Below are positions 8,991 through 17,510 of a stretch of 64,000 nucleotides of DNA, one piece after another. The DNA is from Shinella sp. XGS7 (GTDB lineage Bacteria > Pseudomonadota > Gammaproteobacteria > Burkholderiales > Burkholderiaceae_C), in NCBI RefSeq assembly GCF_020535565.1, contig NZ_CP084758.1, positions 1,143,501 through 1,207,500 on the forward strand, in the 5' to 3' direction. Position 1 is the first letter of the stretch. Every line of letters begins with the position of its first letter. Below the pieces are notes generated by a model. The model ran no database searches. It was given only the letters and a program-made list of their open reading frames with translations, and was not told the DNA's origin. A program made the position numbers and the translations under genes.

Positions 8991-9197
8991 TCAGTGGTGG
9001 CCGTGCAGGACTTCGCCGGCCTTGAGCTTGTAGACGGTGCCGCAATAGGGGCACTTGCCGCCGCCTTCATGCGTCACGTCCACGAAGACGCGCGGGTGGT
9101 TGCTCCACAGCGCCATCTTGGGGTTGGGGCAGGCCACCACGCCGGGGCCCTGCACGTCCTTGGCCGTCACTTCGACCACTGCCTTTGCTTCGCTCAT
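8991..9197 (-). CDS. Zinc-finger CHCC domain protein (NDUFS6-like)
   Basis: 68 residues with C (VACPNP), H (SNHPRVF) and CPYC: the zf-CHCC pattern of a short protein related to the zinc subunit of complex I. In many beta- and gammaproteobacteria such a gene sits next to ilvE, as here (27 bp after the ilvE stop). Exact role unknown. Confidence 0.88.
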   Translation of the reverse strand: MSEAKAVVEVTAKDVQGPGVVACPNPKMALWSNHPRVFVDVTHEGGGKCPYCGTVYKLKAGEVLHGHH

Positions 9198-9224
9198 GAT
9201 GATTTTCTTTTCTCGGGGGAGGGA

Positions 9225-10148
9225 TCAGACCAGGGTCAGCCACTCGGCGTACTTGGGGTTGCGGCCGTTGACGATGTCAAAGAAGGCCGCCTGGATCTTC
9301 TCGGTGATGGGGCCGCGCGAACCGGCGCCCAGCTCGATGCGGTCCAGCTCGCGGATGGGCGTGACTTCGGCGGCGGTGCCGGTGAAGAAGGCCTCGTCGC
9401 AGATATAGACCTCGTCGCGGGTGATGCGCTTTTCCACCAGCTTCAGGCCCAGGTCCTGGCAGATGTGGAAGATGGTGTTGCGGGTGATGCCGTTCAGGGC
9501 GCCGGCCGAGAGGTCGGGGGTGTAGACCACGCCGTTCTTGATCACGAACAGGTTCTCGCCCGCGCCCTCGGAGACGAAGCCGGCGCTGTCCAGCAGCATG
9601 GCCTCGTCATAGCCCTCGTCCGTGGCTTCCATATTCGCCAGGATGGAGTTGGTGTAGTTGCTCACCGCCTTGGCCTGGGTCATCGTGATGTTGACGTGGT
9701 GGCGGGTGTAGCTGCTGGTCTTGACGCGGATGCCGCGCTTCAGGCCTTCCTCGCCCAGATAGGCGCCCCAGGCCCAGGCGGCCACCATCAGGTGCACCTT
9801 GTTGCCCTTGGGGCTGACGCCCAGCTTTTCGGAACCGATCCAGGTCAGGGGGCGCAGATAGCAGCTTTCCAGCTGGTTCTCGCGCACCACCTGCTTCTGC
9901 GCGGCCTCGACCTGCTCGAGCGTGAAGGGGATCTTCATGCGCAGGATCTTGGCGCTGTTGAACAGGCGCTCGGTGTGCTCGCGCAGGCGGAAGATGGCCG
10001 TGCCCTTGTCCGTCTTGTAGGCACGCACGCCCTCGAAGGCGCCGCAGCCATAGTGCAGGGTGTGGGTCAGCACATGGATCTTGGCGTCGCGCCAATCGAC
10101 CAGCTGGCCGTCCATCCAGATCTTGCCGTCGCGGTCTTCCATGGACAT
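9225..10148 (-). CDS. ilvE: Branched-chain amino acid aminotransferase
   Basis: 307 residues, class IV PLP aminotransferase that interconverts Leu/Ile/Val and their 2-oxo acids with glutamate. Seen: DGQLVDWRDAKIHVLTHTLH and GVRAYKT at the N-terminus, the PLP Lys in TQAKAVSNYTNS, GAGENLFVI and GITRNTI. Length is standard. It heads a minus-strand cluster with the zinc-finger, NTF2-like, YheT and hypothetical genes. Confidence 0.96.
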   Translation of the reverse strand: MSMEDRDGKIWMDGQLVDWRDAKIHVLTHTLHYGCGAFEGVRAYKTDKGTAIFRLREHTERLFNSAKILRMKIPFTLEQVEAAQKQVVRENQLESCYLRPLTWIGSEKLGVSPKGNKVHLMVAAWAWGAYLGEEGLKRGIRVKTSSYTRHHVNITMTQAKAVSNYTNSILANMEATDEGYDEAMLLDSAGFVSEGAGENLFVIKNGVVYTPDLSAGALNGITRNTIFHICQDLGLKLVEKRITRDEVYICDEAFFTGTAAEVTPIRELDRIELGAGSRGPITEKIQAAFFDIVNGRNPKYAEWLTLV

Positions 10149-10373
10149 GGGGAACTCCTGTTGCTCAGAGGTAGGGCAGATGATCCGGGGATTTTATGCG
10201 TGCCGGCACAGGCTCCGACGCCGCGACCGGGCTTGCGGCATATGTCACGCAATTCGCCCGCATCTGCGCGTGGCGCCCGCAGCGCCCCCGCGGCCGCGGG
10301 GGGCCGGAGCTGACGGGATTGGGGTCATCTTGCCTAGAGTCTTGACCCAGCACTCCGCCATCCAAGGTCCGTC

Positions 10374-10967
10374 ATGTCCAAGAATTCGCTCCTCGCCACC
10401 GCCGTCTGCCTCGCCCTGGGGCTGGGCAGCTCGCTGGTCCAGGCCGCCAAGCCCGCCGCCAGCGGCCCGGCCTGCAGTGCCGGCAGCACCAGTGTGGTCT
10501 TCGTCGACTGTGCCGGATCCTTCGAGGGCAATCTGGCCGGAGCCCTGAGCAGCGCGCAGATTGCGACCCTGAACAGCCAGTTCGGCGACAAGGGCTTTCA
10601 TTTCAACGCCGCCAGCATGCTCTACAGCAAGAGCGACGCGGCCGGCAACGGCGTGTTCAGCGGCGACGGCAAGAACTTCAGCCTCAGCTTCGATGAGGGC
10701 TACCGTGCCACCGGCCTGTTCGTGATCGGCCTGAAGCAGGCCACGCGCTACAGCTTCTACCTCTTCGACGGTGGCAGCGCCGGCATCGACAGCCTGAGCT
10801 TCAATGTGAACGGCGTGGTGAGCCAGCAGACGGGCGGCCTCTCGCACGCGGTCTATATCGGCAACGCGCTGACCCCGGCCGTGCCGGAGCCCGGCAGCTA
10901 CGCGCTGATGCTGGCCGGCCTGGCGGCCGTGGGCTTCATCGCCCGGCGCCGCGGCCGGCGCGCCTGA
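10374..10967 (+). CDS. Secreted PEP-CTERM sorting-domain protein
   Basis: 197 residues. An N-terminal signal peptide (MSKNSLLATAVCLALGLG, cleaved after VQA) and a C-terminal PEP-CTERM tail (VPEPGSYALMLAGLAAVGF then RRRGRR) mark a substrate of the exosortase/EpsH sorting system. The middle is a small beta-rich region with no recognised enzyme motif and two Cys that may pair. A lone gene between divergent and convergent neighbours; an exosortase is not in this window. Confidence 0.9.
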   Translation: MSKNSLLATAVCLALGLGSSLVQAAKPAASGPACSAGSTSVVFVDCAGSFEGNLAGALSSAQIATLNSQFGDKGFHFNAASMLYSKSDAAGNGVFSGDGKNFSLSFDEGYRATGLFVIGLKQATRYSFYLFDGGSAGIDSLSFNVNGVVSQQTGGLSHAVYIGNALTPAVPEPGSYALMLAGLAAVGFIARRRGRRA

Positions 10968-10976
10968 GCTGCCTGA

Positions 10977-11369
10977 TCAGGCCGCGTCGGGGCCGGCTTC
11001 GGGCCGGCTCAGCTTCCAGCGCGCCACGCGGCCGCCTTCCAGCGCCACCTCCACGCTGACGCCACCGCTGTCGGTCCAGACATAGGTCTCGGGCGCATCG
11101 GCGGTCTTGCGGCCCAGGCTCAGGGTCAGGGGCAGCACGTCGACCAGCTTCATGCCCGGCTTGAGCTTGGCATTGAGCATCACCGCGCTGTCCACATGGC
11201 CCACGGGCGAGCTGGTCGCCATGCGCATCACCCGCATCAGGCGCGTGAACTGCATCAGCAGCCAGAACACGACGGCCGTGAGCGCCAGGATCACGCCTTT
11301 CCAGCCATAGAGAACGCCACCCAGCACCAGGGCGGCCAGGGCCAGGGCCCCACCAATCCATTGATTCAT
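10977..11369 (-). CDS. Small membrane protein, unknown function
   Basis: 130 residues with two N-terminal hydrophobic segments (residues about 5-22 and 25-40) and a soluble C-terminal domain (KLKPGMKLVDVLPLTLSLGRK). The start ATG at 11369 (MNQWIGGAL) is chosen because the frame upstream of it is a GC-rich shadow of the neighbouring genes. It lies 11 bp from an ABM-like gene on the same strand, downstream of radA. Confidence 0.75.
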   Translation of the reverse strand: MNQWIGGALALAALVLGGVLYGWKGVILALTAVVFWLLMQFTRLMRVMRMATSSPVGHVDSAVMLNAKLKPGMKLVDVLPLTLSLGRKTADAPETYVWTDSGGVSVEVALEGGRVARWKLSRPEAGPDAA

Positions 11370-11380
11370 GGGGCGCGATG

Positions 11381-11761
11381 CTACCGTGTCGCCAGGCCCG
11401 GATCGGCCGGGCCGTCCTCCAGCGCGTCCCAGCCATAGGCGCGCTCCACCTTGGCCACGCGCAGCTCGTAATGGCGGTACCAGTGGGCGCGGCCCTGCTC
11501 GCGCGCGGCCTGGTGCTCGGCCACGGCGCGCCAGGCCTTGATGTCCTCCAGGCTGCGCCAGTAGGACACGGTGATGCCCAGGCCTTCGCCGTCGCGCGCG
11601 CTTTCCACGCCCAGATAGCCGGGCTGCTGCGCGGCCAGCTCGCCCATGCGCCGAGCCATCTCGCCGTAGCCGGCCTCGCCGGGCGTGCGCTGGCTGGTGA
11701 AGATCACCGCGTAATAGGGCGGCTGGGGACGGGGGGCGAAGCGTGAGTCGGTGGCGGACAT
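11381..11761 (-). CDS. ABM-superfamily (antibiotic biosynthesis monooxygenase-like) protein
   Basis: 126 residues. PYYAVIFTSQRT, MARRMGELAAQQPGYLGVES and ITVSYWRSLEDIKAWRAVAEH are typical of the dimeric alpha/beta barrel ABM proteins near radA in Burkholderiales. The C-terminal YRHYELRVAKVERAYGW is conserved in this subgroup. I start it at 11761 (MSATDS). Enzymatic activity unproven. Confidence 0.85.
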   Translation of the reverse strand: MSATDSRFAPRPQPPYYAVIFTSQRTPGEAGYGEMARRMGELAAQQPGYLGVESARDGEGLGITVSYWRSLEDIKAWRAVAEHQAAREQGRAHWYRHYELRVAKVERAYGWDALEDGPADPGLATR

Positions 11762-11806
11762 GGACGGCTCTCCGGACAAGGCCGCCATTGTGGCCGCGAT
11801 CACCCC

Positions 11807-13168
11807 TTAGAGCCCGCGCGCCAGCTCCATGGCTTCCTCGATGCGCTCCACGCCATGCACGGTCAGGCCCTCGATGGGCTTCTTGGGCGCATTGGCCTTG
11901 GGCACCACGGCCACGCTGAAGCCCAGCTTGGCCGCTTCCTTGAGCCGCTCCTGGCCGCGCGGCGCGGGTCGCACCTCGCCGGCCAGACCCACCTCGCCAA
12001 AGGCGATGAAGCCCTTGGGCAGGGCGCGGCCCCGCAAGCTGCCCTGGATGGCCAGCAGCACGGCCAGGTCGGCCGCGGGCTCGCTGATGCGCACGCCGCC
12101 CACCGCGTTGATGAACACGTCCTGGTCCATGGTGGCCACGCCCGCGTGGCGGTGCAGCACGGCCAGCAGCATGGCCAGGCGGTCGCGCTCCAGGCCCACC
12201 GAGAGCCGGCGCGGGCTGGGGCCGCCGCTGTCCACCAGGGCCTGCAGCTCCACCAGCATGGGCCGCGTGCCTTCCAGCGTCACCAGCACGCAGGCGCCGG
12301 GCACCGGCTCGCCATGGGTGGAGAGGAAGATGGCGCTGGGATTGGCCACGCCCTTGAGCCCCTTCTCGGACATTTCGAAGACGCCGATCTCGTCCGTCGG
12401 GCCGAAGCGGTTCTTGACGGTGCGCAGGATGCGGTAATGGTGGCCGCGGTCGCCCTCGAAATAGAGCACGGCGTCGACCATGTGCTCGACGACGCGCGGG
12501 CCGGCGATCTGGCCTTCCTTGGTGACATGGCCGACGAGCACCATGGCGCAGCCGCGGGCCTTGGCGATGCGGGTCAGGTGGGCGGCGCATTCGCGCACCT
12601 GGGCCACCGAGCCCGGCGCGGAGCTGAGCTGCTCGGAGTAGAGGGTCTGGATGGAGTCGATCACGCAGAAGGCCGGCGCCTCGGCCTCGATGGTGGCCAG
12701 GATCTTCTCCAGGCTGATCTCGGCCAGCACCCGCACCTTGGCGCCCGAGAGGCCCAGGCGGCGCGAGCGCATGGCGATCTGCGAGCCCGATTCCTCGCCC
12801 GTGACGTAGAGCACCGGCAGGCGCTGCGAGAGGTCTTCGATGGCCTGCAGCAGCAGGGTGGACTTGCCGATGCCCGGGTCGCCGCCGATCAGCACCACGC
12901 CGCCGGCCACGATGCCGCCGCCCAGCACCCGGTCCAGTTCCTCCTGGCCGGTGGGCGTGCGGTCGTAGTCGGTGGCCTCGATCTCGCTGAGCGTGGCCAC
13001 CGGCTGGCTCTTGGCCAGGGCCTGGTAGCGGTTCTTGCCGCCGCCCGCCGGCTCGGCCACGCCCTCCACCAGGGTGTTCCAGGCGCCGCAGCCCGGGCAG
13101 CGCCCCAGCCATTTGGCGCTGGTGGCGCCGCAGTCGGAGCAGGTGTAGATGGATTTTTCCTTGGCCAT
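11807..13168 (-). CDS. radA: DNA repair protein RadA
   Basis: 453 residues, usual length. Four-Cys zinc finger (CSDCGATSAKWLGRCPGCG) at the N-terminus, Walker A GGDPGIGKSTLL, the RadA-specific KNRFG motif, and a C-terminal Lon-protease-like domain (VGGVRISEPAADLAVLLA). It is a RecA-like ATPase that drives branch migration in recombination. The ATG at 13168 gives MAKEKSIYTC; the longer frame is a shadow of the upstream gene. Confidence 0.97.
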   Translation of the reverse strand: MAKEKSIYTCSDCGATSAKWLGRCPGCGAWNTLVEGVAEPAGGGKNRYQALAKSQPVATLSEIEATDYDRTPTGQEELDRVLGGGIVAGGVVLIGGDPGIGKSTLLLQAIEDLSQRLPVLYVTGEESGSQIAMRSRRLGLSGAKVRVLAEISLEKILATIEAEAPAFCVIDSIQTLYSEQLSSAPGSVAQVRECAAHLTRIAKARGCAMVLVGHVTKEGQIAGPRVVEHMVDAVLYFEGDRGHHYRILRTVKNRFGPTDEIGVFEMSEKGLKGVANPSAIFLSTHGEPVPGACVLVTLEGTRPMLVELQALVDSGGPSPRRLSVGLERDRLAMLLAVLHRHAGVATMDQDVFINAVGGVRISEPAADLAVLLAIQGSLRGRALPKGFIAFGEVGLAGEVRPAPRGQERLKEAAKLGFSVAVVPKANAPKKPIEGLTVHGVERIEEAMELARGL

Positions 13169-13190
13169 GCGGCGATTGTCGCCGCCCGCC

Positions 13191-14066
13191 TCAGTGCGCC
13201 CGCAGCAGGCGCAGGGCGTGGGGCAGGGAGTCGGCCTGGGGCAGCCAGTGGTCCAGCAGCAGGCCCAGGGCCACGCCCAGCACCAGCATGGCCAGGGCGG
13301 GCTTCCAGGTGTGGCTGAGCGCCCGGCGCAGCCAGCCCTCGCGCTGGCGCCGCCAGGCAAAACCGCCGGCCAGGCCGGCCAGACCCAGCTCCAGCACCAC
13401 GGCCAGCAGCACGTCCACGCCGAAGAGCGCAAACACGCCCAGGCCCAAGAGGGCCATCAGCAGGGCGCCGATGGCCAGCACCACCAGCAGGGGCACGGCC
13501 ACCACCGCGCCCTCGTCCGAATCCAGGGCTGCGGCGCCCAGCTTGGCGGTCTGGCCGGCGATCTCGCCCGCGGCCTCGCCCAGGCCGCTGCCGGCGTCCA
13601 GCACCTCGTCCACCTCGAAGCTGGCGCTGGCACCGCCGCCGCCAAAATCGCCACCCCCTCCCGTGCGGATGGGCACAGTACCGCCCGTGCCGCCACCACC
13701 GCGGGGCGTAGGCAGCAGCTCCAGCGCGTCCAGCACATCGGGCCCGTCGCCCGAGGCCTGCGATTCGCGGCCCAGCAGATAGCCGGCCCACAGGCGCAGC
13801 AGGGCCAGATAGAAGCAATAGCTCAGGGGCAGGGCGATGGCATAGCGCAGGCCCAGGGCTTCCACGCCCAGCACGCGCAGCAGCCCGCCCGCTGCCATCA
13901 GGCCGCCCAGGGTCAACAGGGCGATCAGCAGCACATGCAGGCGCAGCCAGCGCTCGCGCTGCAGGCGCTGGCGGGTGTCGTGCACAAAGGCGCGCTCGCG
14001 CTGCTGCGGCGAGTGGCGCTGCTGGCTGGCACGGTTGCGGGCGCGGTTGGCGGCGGTGGGCGACAT
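13191..14066 (-). CDS. Multi-pass membrane protein with Gly-rich linker, unknown function
   Basis: 291 residues. A basic N-terminus, two hydrophobic segments (LLIALLTLGGLMAAGGLL; YAIALPLSYCFYLALL), a soluble middle with a run of glycines (TPRGGGGTGG, RTGGGGDFGGGGAS), then three or four more hydrophobic segments. It ends 22 bp before the radA start on the same strand. I do not recognise the family. The start at 14066 (MSPTAANRAR) is the last Met before the hydrophobic part. Confidence 0.75.
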   Translation of the reverse strand: MSPTAANRARNRASQQRHSPQQRERAFVHDTRQRLQRERWLRLHVLLIALLTLGGLMAAGGLLRVLGVEALGLRYAIALPLSYCFYLALLRLWAGYLLGRESQASGDGPDVLDALELLPTPRGGGGTGGTVPIRTGGGGDFGGGGASASFEVDEVLDAGSGLGEAAGEIAGQTAKLGAAALDSDEGAVVAVPLLVVLAIGALLMALLGLGVFALFGVDVLLAVVLELGLAGLAGGFAWRRQREGWLRRALSHTWKPALAMLVLGVALGLLLDHWLPQADSLPHALRLLRAH

Positions 14067-14158
14067 GGGGGCGGCAGAAGGTCCGGGCGAGGCGTCCACT
14101 GTAGCCGCCGAGTCGCCGGCATCGCCTATGCTGGGGCTCACACGGAAGGGGGAGACGG

Positions 14159-14956
14159 GTGAGAGACGAACTGGATTCGCGCCCCGCGCAGGACGAGATG
14201 CAGACGCTGCTGGCTCAGGCCCGGCCGGGGCTGGTCCCGGGCGAGCTGGACTTCGGCGCGCTGGACGAAGCCGCGCTGCGGCGCCTGGATGCGCATCTGG
14301 CTGCCGCGGAGCAGGGCCGCTGGACCGACTTCTACGCCGACCGCGCGCGGCCCTGCCCCTTCTTCGTGGACAAGCCCGACGAGAACCTGGTGCGCTGGCT
14401 GGAGCAGGGGCTCCTGCCCGCCGGCGGTCTGGCCCTGGATGTGGGCTGCGGTCATGGGCGCAATGCCCTGCACCTGGCCCGCGGCGGCTGGGCGGTGCAG
14501 GCCCTGGATGCCTCGCCCACCGCCCTGGCCTGGGCCCGCGAGCGGGTGGCGGCCAGCGGCCTGCCGGTGCAGCTGATCCAGGGCCTGGTACAGGATTACC
14601 GCGGCGACGATGAGGGGCCGGGCCTGGACCTGGTCTACGACTCCGGCTGCTTCCACCACATCGCTCCGCATCGCCGTCGGGGCTACTTAGCCCATCTGGC
14701 GGCCCAGTTGCGCCCCGGCGGCTGGCTGGGCCTGGTGAGCTTCCGGCCCGAGGGCGGCAGCGGCTGGAGCGACGCCGAGGTCTACCGCCGCGCCAGCCTG
14801 GGCGGTGGCCTGGGCTACGCGGCCGAGACCCTGCAGCGCTGGCTGGCCGAGGCCGGGCTGCAGACCCTGGCCTGCTCGGCCATGCGCGAGCTGGGCCCCG
14901 AGGCACCGCACTTCGGCAAAGAATTCCTCTGGACCCTGCTGGCACGGCGCGCCTGA
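14159..14956 (+). CDS. SAM-dependent methyltransferase (class I)
   Basis: 265 residues; GTG start at 14159 behind GGAAGGGGGAG. Motif I is LALDVGCGHGRNALHLAR, motif II carries the acidic LDAS, and YDSGCFHHIAP is the post-II segment. N-terminal FYADRARPCPFFVDKPDENL resembles thiopurine/tellurite-type small-molecule methyltransferases. Substrate not assignable. Confidence 0.88.
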   Translation: MRDELDSRPAQDEMQTLLAQARPGLVPGELDFGALDEAALRRLDAHLAAAEQGRWTDFYADRARPCPFFVDKPDENLVRWLEQGLLPAGGLALDVGCGHGRNALHLARGGWAVQALDASPTALAWARERVAASGLPVQLIQGLVQDYRGDDEGPGLDLVYDSGCFHHIAPHRRRGYLAHLAAQLRPGGWLGLVSFRPEGGSGWSDAEVYRRASLGGGLGYAAETLQRWLAEAGLQTLACSAMRELGPEAPHFGKEFLWTLLARRA

Positions 14957-15129
14957 GACACTGCTGACACAAACCGGCCTGACTGGCCGCTAAGCTGCGC
15001 CGGCAGTCTCCAGGGATGCGGGCGAGCAGCGCATCGCAGCGCAAGTCCCTGCGGCCGCGGAGCGTCGGTCTGCGTGCTACAACGCGGAGCCGGCTACAAG
15101 AACACCCTCTCACACGCACAGGTCACAGC

Positions 15130-15765
15130 ATGGAATTCTCGGTTTGGCTTGCCTTCTTCGCCGCCGCCTGGGCGATCAGTCTCTCGCCGGGGGCGGGGGC
15201 CATTGCCGCCATGAGCGCGGGCCTGAACCACGGCTTCAAGCGCGGCTACTTCATGACCTTCGGCCTGGTGCTGGGCATCCTGACCCAAATCGTGCTGGTG
15301 GGTGCGGGTCTGGGCGCGCTGATCGCGGCCTCCTCCCTGGGTTTCGCCATCGTCAAATGGGCGGGCGTGGCCTATCTGGTCTATCTGGGCGTGCAGCAGT
15401 GGCGGGCGCCGGCCCGGCCCCTGGTGGCCGAGGCGGGCGAGGGCCAGGCCAGCGCGGTCACGCGGCGCCAGCTGGTGCTGCGCGGCTGGGGCATCAATGC
15501 GGTCAACCCGAAGGGCACGGTCTTTCTGCTGGCCGTGGTGCCGCAGTTCCTGGATCTGCACGTGCCCCTGGCCAAGCAGTACGCGGTGATCGGTGCCACC
15601 CTGATGTTCACCGACCTGGTGGTGATGGCCGGCTACACCGTGCTGGCCGCCCGCGTGCTCTCGGCCCTGCGCTCCGAGCGCCATCTGCGCCTGATGAACA
15701 AGACCTTCGGTTCGCTCTTCATTGCCGCGGGCGCCCTGCTCGCCAGCTTCAAGCGCGCCTTCTGA
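15130..15765 (+). CDS. LysE/RhtB family exporter
   Basis: 211 residues with six predicted transmembrane helices. Family signature near the N-terminus (ISLSPGAGAIAAMSAGLNHG) and GWGINAVNPKGTVFLLAVVPQF in the middle. Relatives export amino acids such as homoserine, threonine or lysine. I start it at ATG 15130; the frame upstream to 15016 is not family sequence. It ends in a terminator. Confidence 0.92.
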   Translation: MEFSVWLAFFAAAWAISLSPGAGAIAAMSAGLNHGFKRGYFMTFGLVLGILTQIVLVGAGLGALIAASSLGFAIVKWAGVAYLVYLGVQQWRAPARPLVAEAGEGQASAVTRRQLVLRGWGINAVNPKGTVFLLAVVPQFLDLHVPLAKQYAVIGATLMFTDLVVMAGYTVLAARVLSALRSERHLRLMNKTFGSLFIAAGALLASFKRAF

Positions 15766-15784
15766 TTTCCTGATGGCCCAGGCA

Positions 15785-15807
15785 GGCCGCCGCTGGGCGG
15801 CCTTTTT
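15785..15807 (+). terminator. Rho-independent terminator after the LysE-family gene
   Basis: GGCCGCC / GGCGGCC stem with GCTG loop followed by TTTTT, 19 bases after the stop codon. Confidence 0.9.
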
Positions 15808-15828
15808 CTTGCCTCGCATTCCTCGCTC

Positions 15829-16719
15829 ATGTCCCAACTCTCCGACCGCTGGCTGTTCTGGGTGCCCACGCTGATCTGGGCCAGCACCTGGCATGTGATC
15901 CTCTACCAGCTCGCCAGCGGCGTACCGGTGCTCAGCTCGGTGGGCTGGCGCTTTGCGCTGGCGGCCGGGCTGCTAGCGGCGCTGGCGCGCTGGCAGGGCC
16001 AGGGCCTGCGCGGCCTGCCGCTCTCGGCCCATGGCCTGATGCTGGCCACCGGCATCGTGCAGTACAGCGGCAACTATGTCTCGGTCTACGAGGCCGAGCG
16101 CCACATCCCCTCGGGCCTGGTGGCGGTGCTGTTCTGCCTGATGGTCTTCGGCAATGCGCTCTCTGGCCGGGTCTTCTTCGGCCAGGCGGTGACGCGGCGC
16201 TTTCTGCTGGCGGCGGCCGGCGCGGTGGCCGGGGTGGTGATGATCTTCTGGCCCGAGATCGCCGCCACCGGGGCGCGCCCCACGGCCGCCCTGGGCCTGG
16301 GCCTGGGCCTGCTGGCGGTGCTGGCGGCCTGCATCGGCAATGTGCTGACGCTCACGCTCACCCGCCGCGGCCTGCCCCTGGTGCCGGTGCTGGCCTGGAG
16401 CATGGGCTATGGCGCGGCCTTTCTGCTGATCAGCTCCCTGCTGAGCCCGGCCGGCCTGCGCTTCTCCTGGCAGCCCAGCTATCTGCTGAGCCTGCTCTAT
16501 CTGGCGGTGGCCGGTTCGGTGATCGCCTTCGTGATGTATTTCAAGCTGGCCCAGCGCCAGGGCCCGGCCCGCGCGGCCCTGACCGGGGTGGTGATCCCGG
16601 TGATCGCGCTGGCCATCTCGGCCCTGTTCGAGGGCTGGCGGCCCACGCCCCTGTCCCTGGCCGGCATGGGCCTGAGCCTGGCCTGTATCTGGCTGGCTAC
16701 CCGACCCGCGGCACGCTGA
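15829..16719 (+). CDS. EamA/DMT-family transporter
   Basis: 296 residues with about ten transmembrane helices arranged as two EamA repeats. PTLIWASTWHVI starts the first, and LAVAGSVIAFVMYFKL and the end IWLATRPAAR close the second. A metabolite exporter of unknown substrate. It converges with the LuxR gene only 4 bp downstream. Confidence 0.9.
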   Translation: MSQLSDRWLFWVPTLIWASTWHVILYQLASGVPVLSSVGWRFALAAGLLAALARWQGQGLRGLPLSAHGLMLATGIVQYSGNYVSVYEAERHIPSGLVAVLFCLMVFGNALSGRVFFGQAVTRRFLLAAAGAVAGVVMIFWPEIAATGARPTAALGLGLGLLAVLAACIGNVLTLTLTRRGLPLVPVLAWSMGYGAAFLLISSLLSPAGLRFSWQPSYLLSLLYLAVAGSVIAFVMYFKLAQRQGPARAALTGVVIPVIALAISALFEGWRPTPLSLAGMGLSLACIWLATRPAAR

Positions 16720-16723
16720 ACCT

Positions 16724-17464
16724 TCAGGCCGCGCCCATCAGGCGCTGGGCCAGGGCGGCCTTGTCGTGGATGTCCAGCTTGCGGTAGAGCTGGCTGAGCT
16801 GGCTGCGCACCGTGTGCGGTGAGACGCCCAGGCGGCGGGCGATTTCCTTGTGGCTCAGGCCCTCGGCAAAGCGCTGGGCCACCTCCTGCTCGCGCGGGCT
16901 CAGGCCCGCCAGCAGGCGCGCCGGCGCGCCGCGGCCGCGGCGCTGCAGGGCGATGGCGCGCGACACATGGGGCCAGGCCCCCTGCAACTGCTCGCGCTCG
17001 GGGCGGCCGAAGGGCCGGCCCTCGCTGCGGTAGAGCACCAGCCAGCGCCCGGGCGGGCCACCGGCCAGCGGGGCGTCGCCAAACAGCATCAGCTGGCGCA
17101 GGCCGTGGCGCCGGGCGAACTGGTCCAGGGCCTCGCGCCCCAGCCCCGGGTAGAGGCGCCGGCAGTCCACGCTCAGGGGCGCGGCCAGGCCGGCCAGAAA
17201 GCGCTGGGTCAGGGGATCGTCGGCCGAGAGGGCGGCGTAGTCGCCCAGGATGCCGGCCTCGCGGCCCTGCACATGGGCCTCGGTGATGTGCAGGGCGGGC
17301 CCCGTGCTGGCCGCGCCCAGGCCCAGCACCGCGCCGTCAAAGCCCAGCCAGGGTTGCAGCCGCGCCAGCAGGGCGGCCGGAAACTCCGCGGCGCCGCCGG
17401 CCTGCTCGGCCAGCTCGTAGAGCTCCACCAGGGCGGCGCAGAAGGCGTGGTGCATGCGGCGCAC
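16724..17464 (-). CDS. LuxR-family transcriptional regulator
   Basis: 246 residues. The C-terminal LuxR HTH is clear (LSPREQEVAQRFAEGLSHKEIARRL, then SPHTVRSQLSQLYRKL, residues about 185-240). The N-terminal 170 residues have no receiver Asp pattern and could be a divergent GAF-like sensor. An alternative start is the Met at 17455. Target genes unknown; the adjacent PHB-oligomer hydrolase is a candidate by position only. Confidence 0.88.
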   Translation of the reverse strand: MRRMHHAFCAALVELYELAEQAGGAAEFPAALLARLQPWLGFDGAVLGLGAASTGPALHITEAHVQGREAGILGDYAALSADDPLTQRFLAGLAAPLSVDCRRLYPGLGREALDQFARRHGLRQLMLFGDAPLAGGPPGRWLVLYRSEGRPFGRPEREQLQGAWPHVSRAIALQRRGRGAPARLLAGLSPREQEVAQRFAEGLSHKEIARRLGVSPHTVRSQLSQLYRKLDIHDKAALAQRLMGAA

Positions 17465-17510
17465 TATCGAGGCGGCGGGGGCTGAGCGTCAATCCGGCGG
17501 CGCCCGGGGC

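Noticed and set aside
8994-10313. A 439-codon + strand frame over the ilvE and zinc-finger genes
   Set aside because: Antisense shadow of ilvE; no domain and His/Ala/Leu-rich composition.
10977-13112. A 711-codon minus frame covering radA and its neighbours
   Set aside because: Only its last 130 codons (from 11369) look like a real membrane protein; the rest is another frame of radA.
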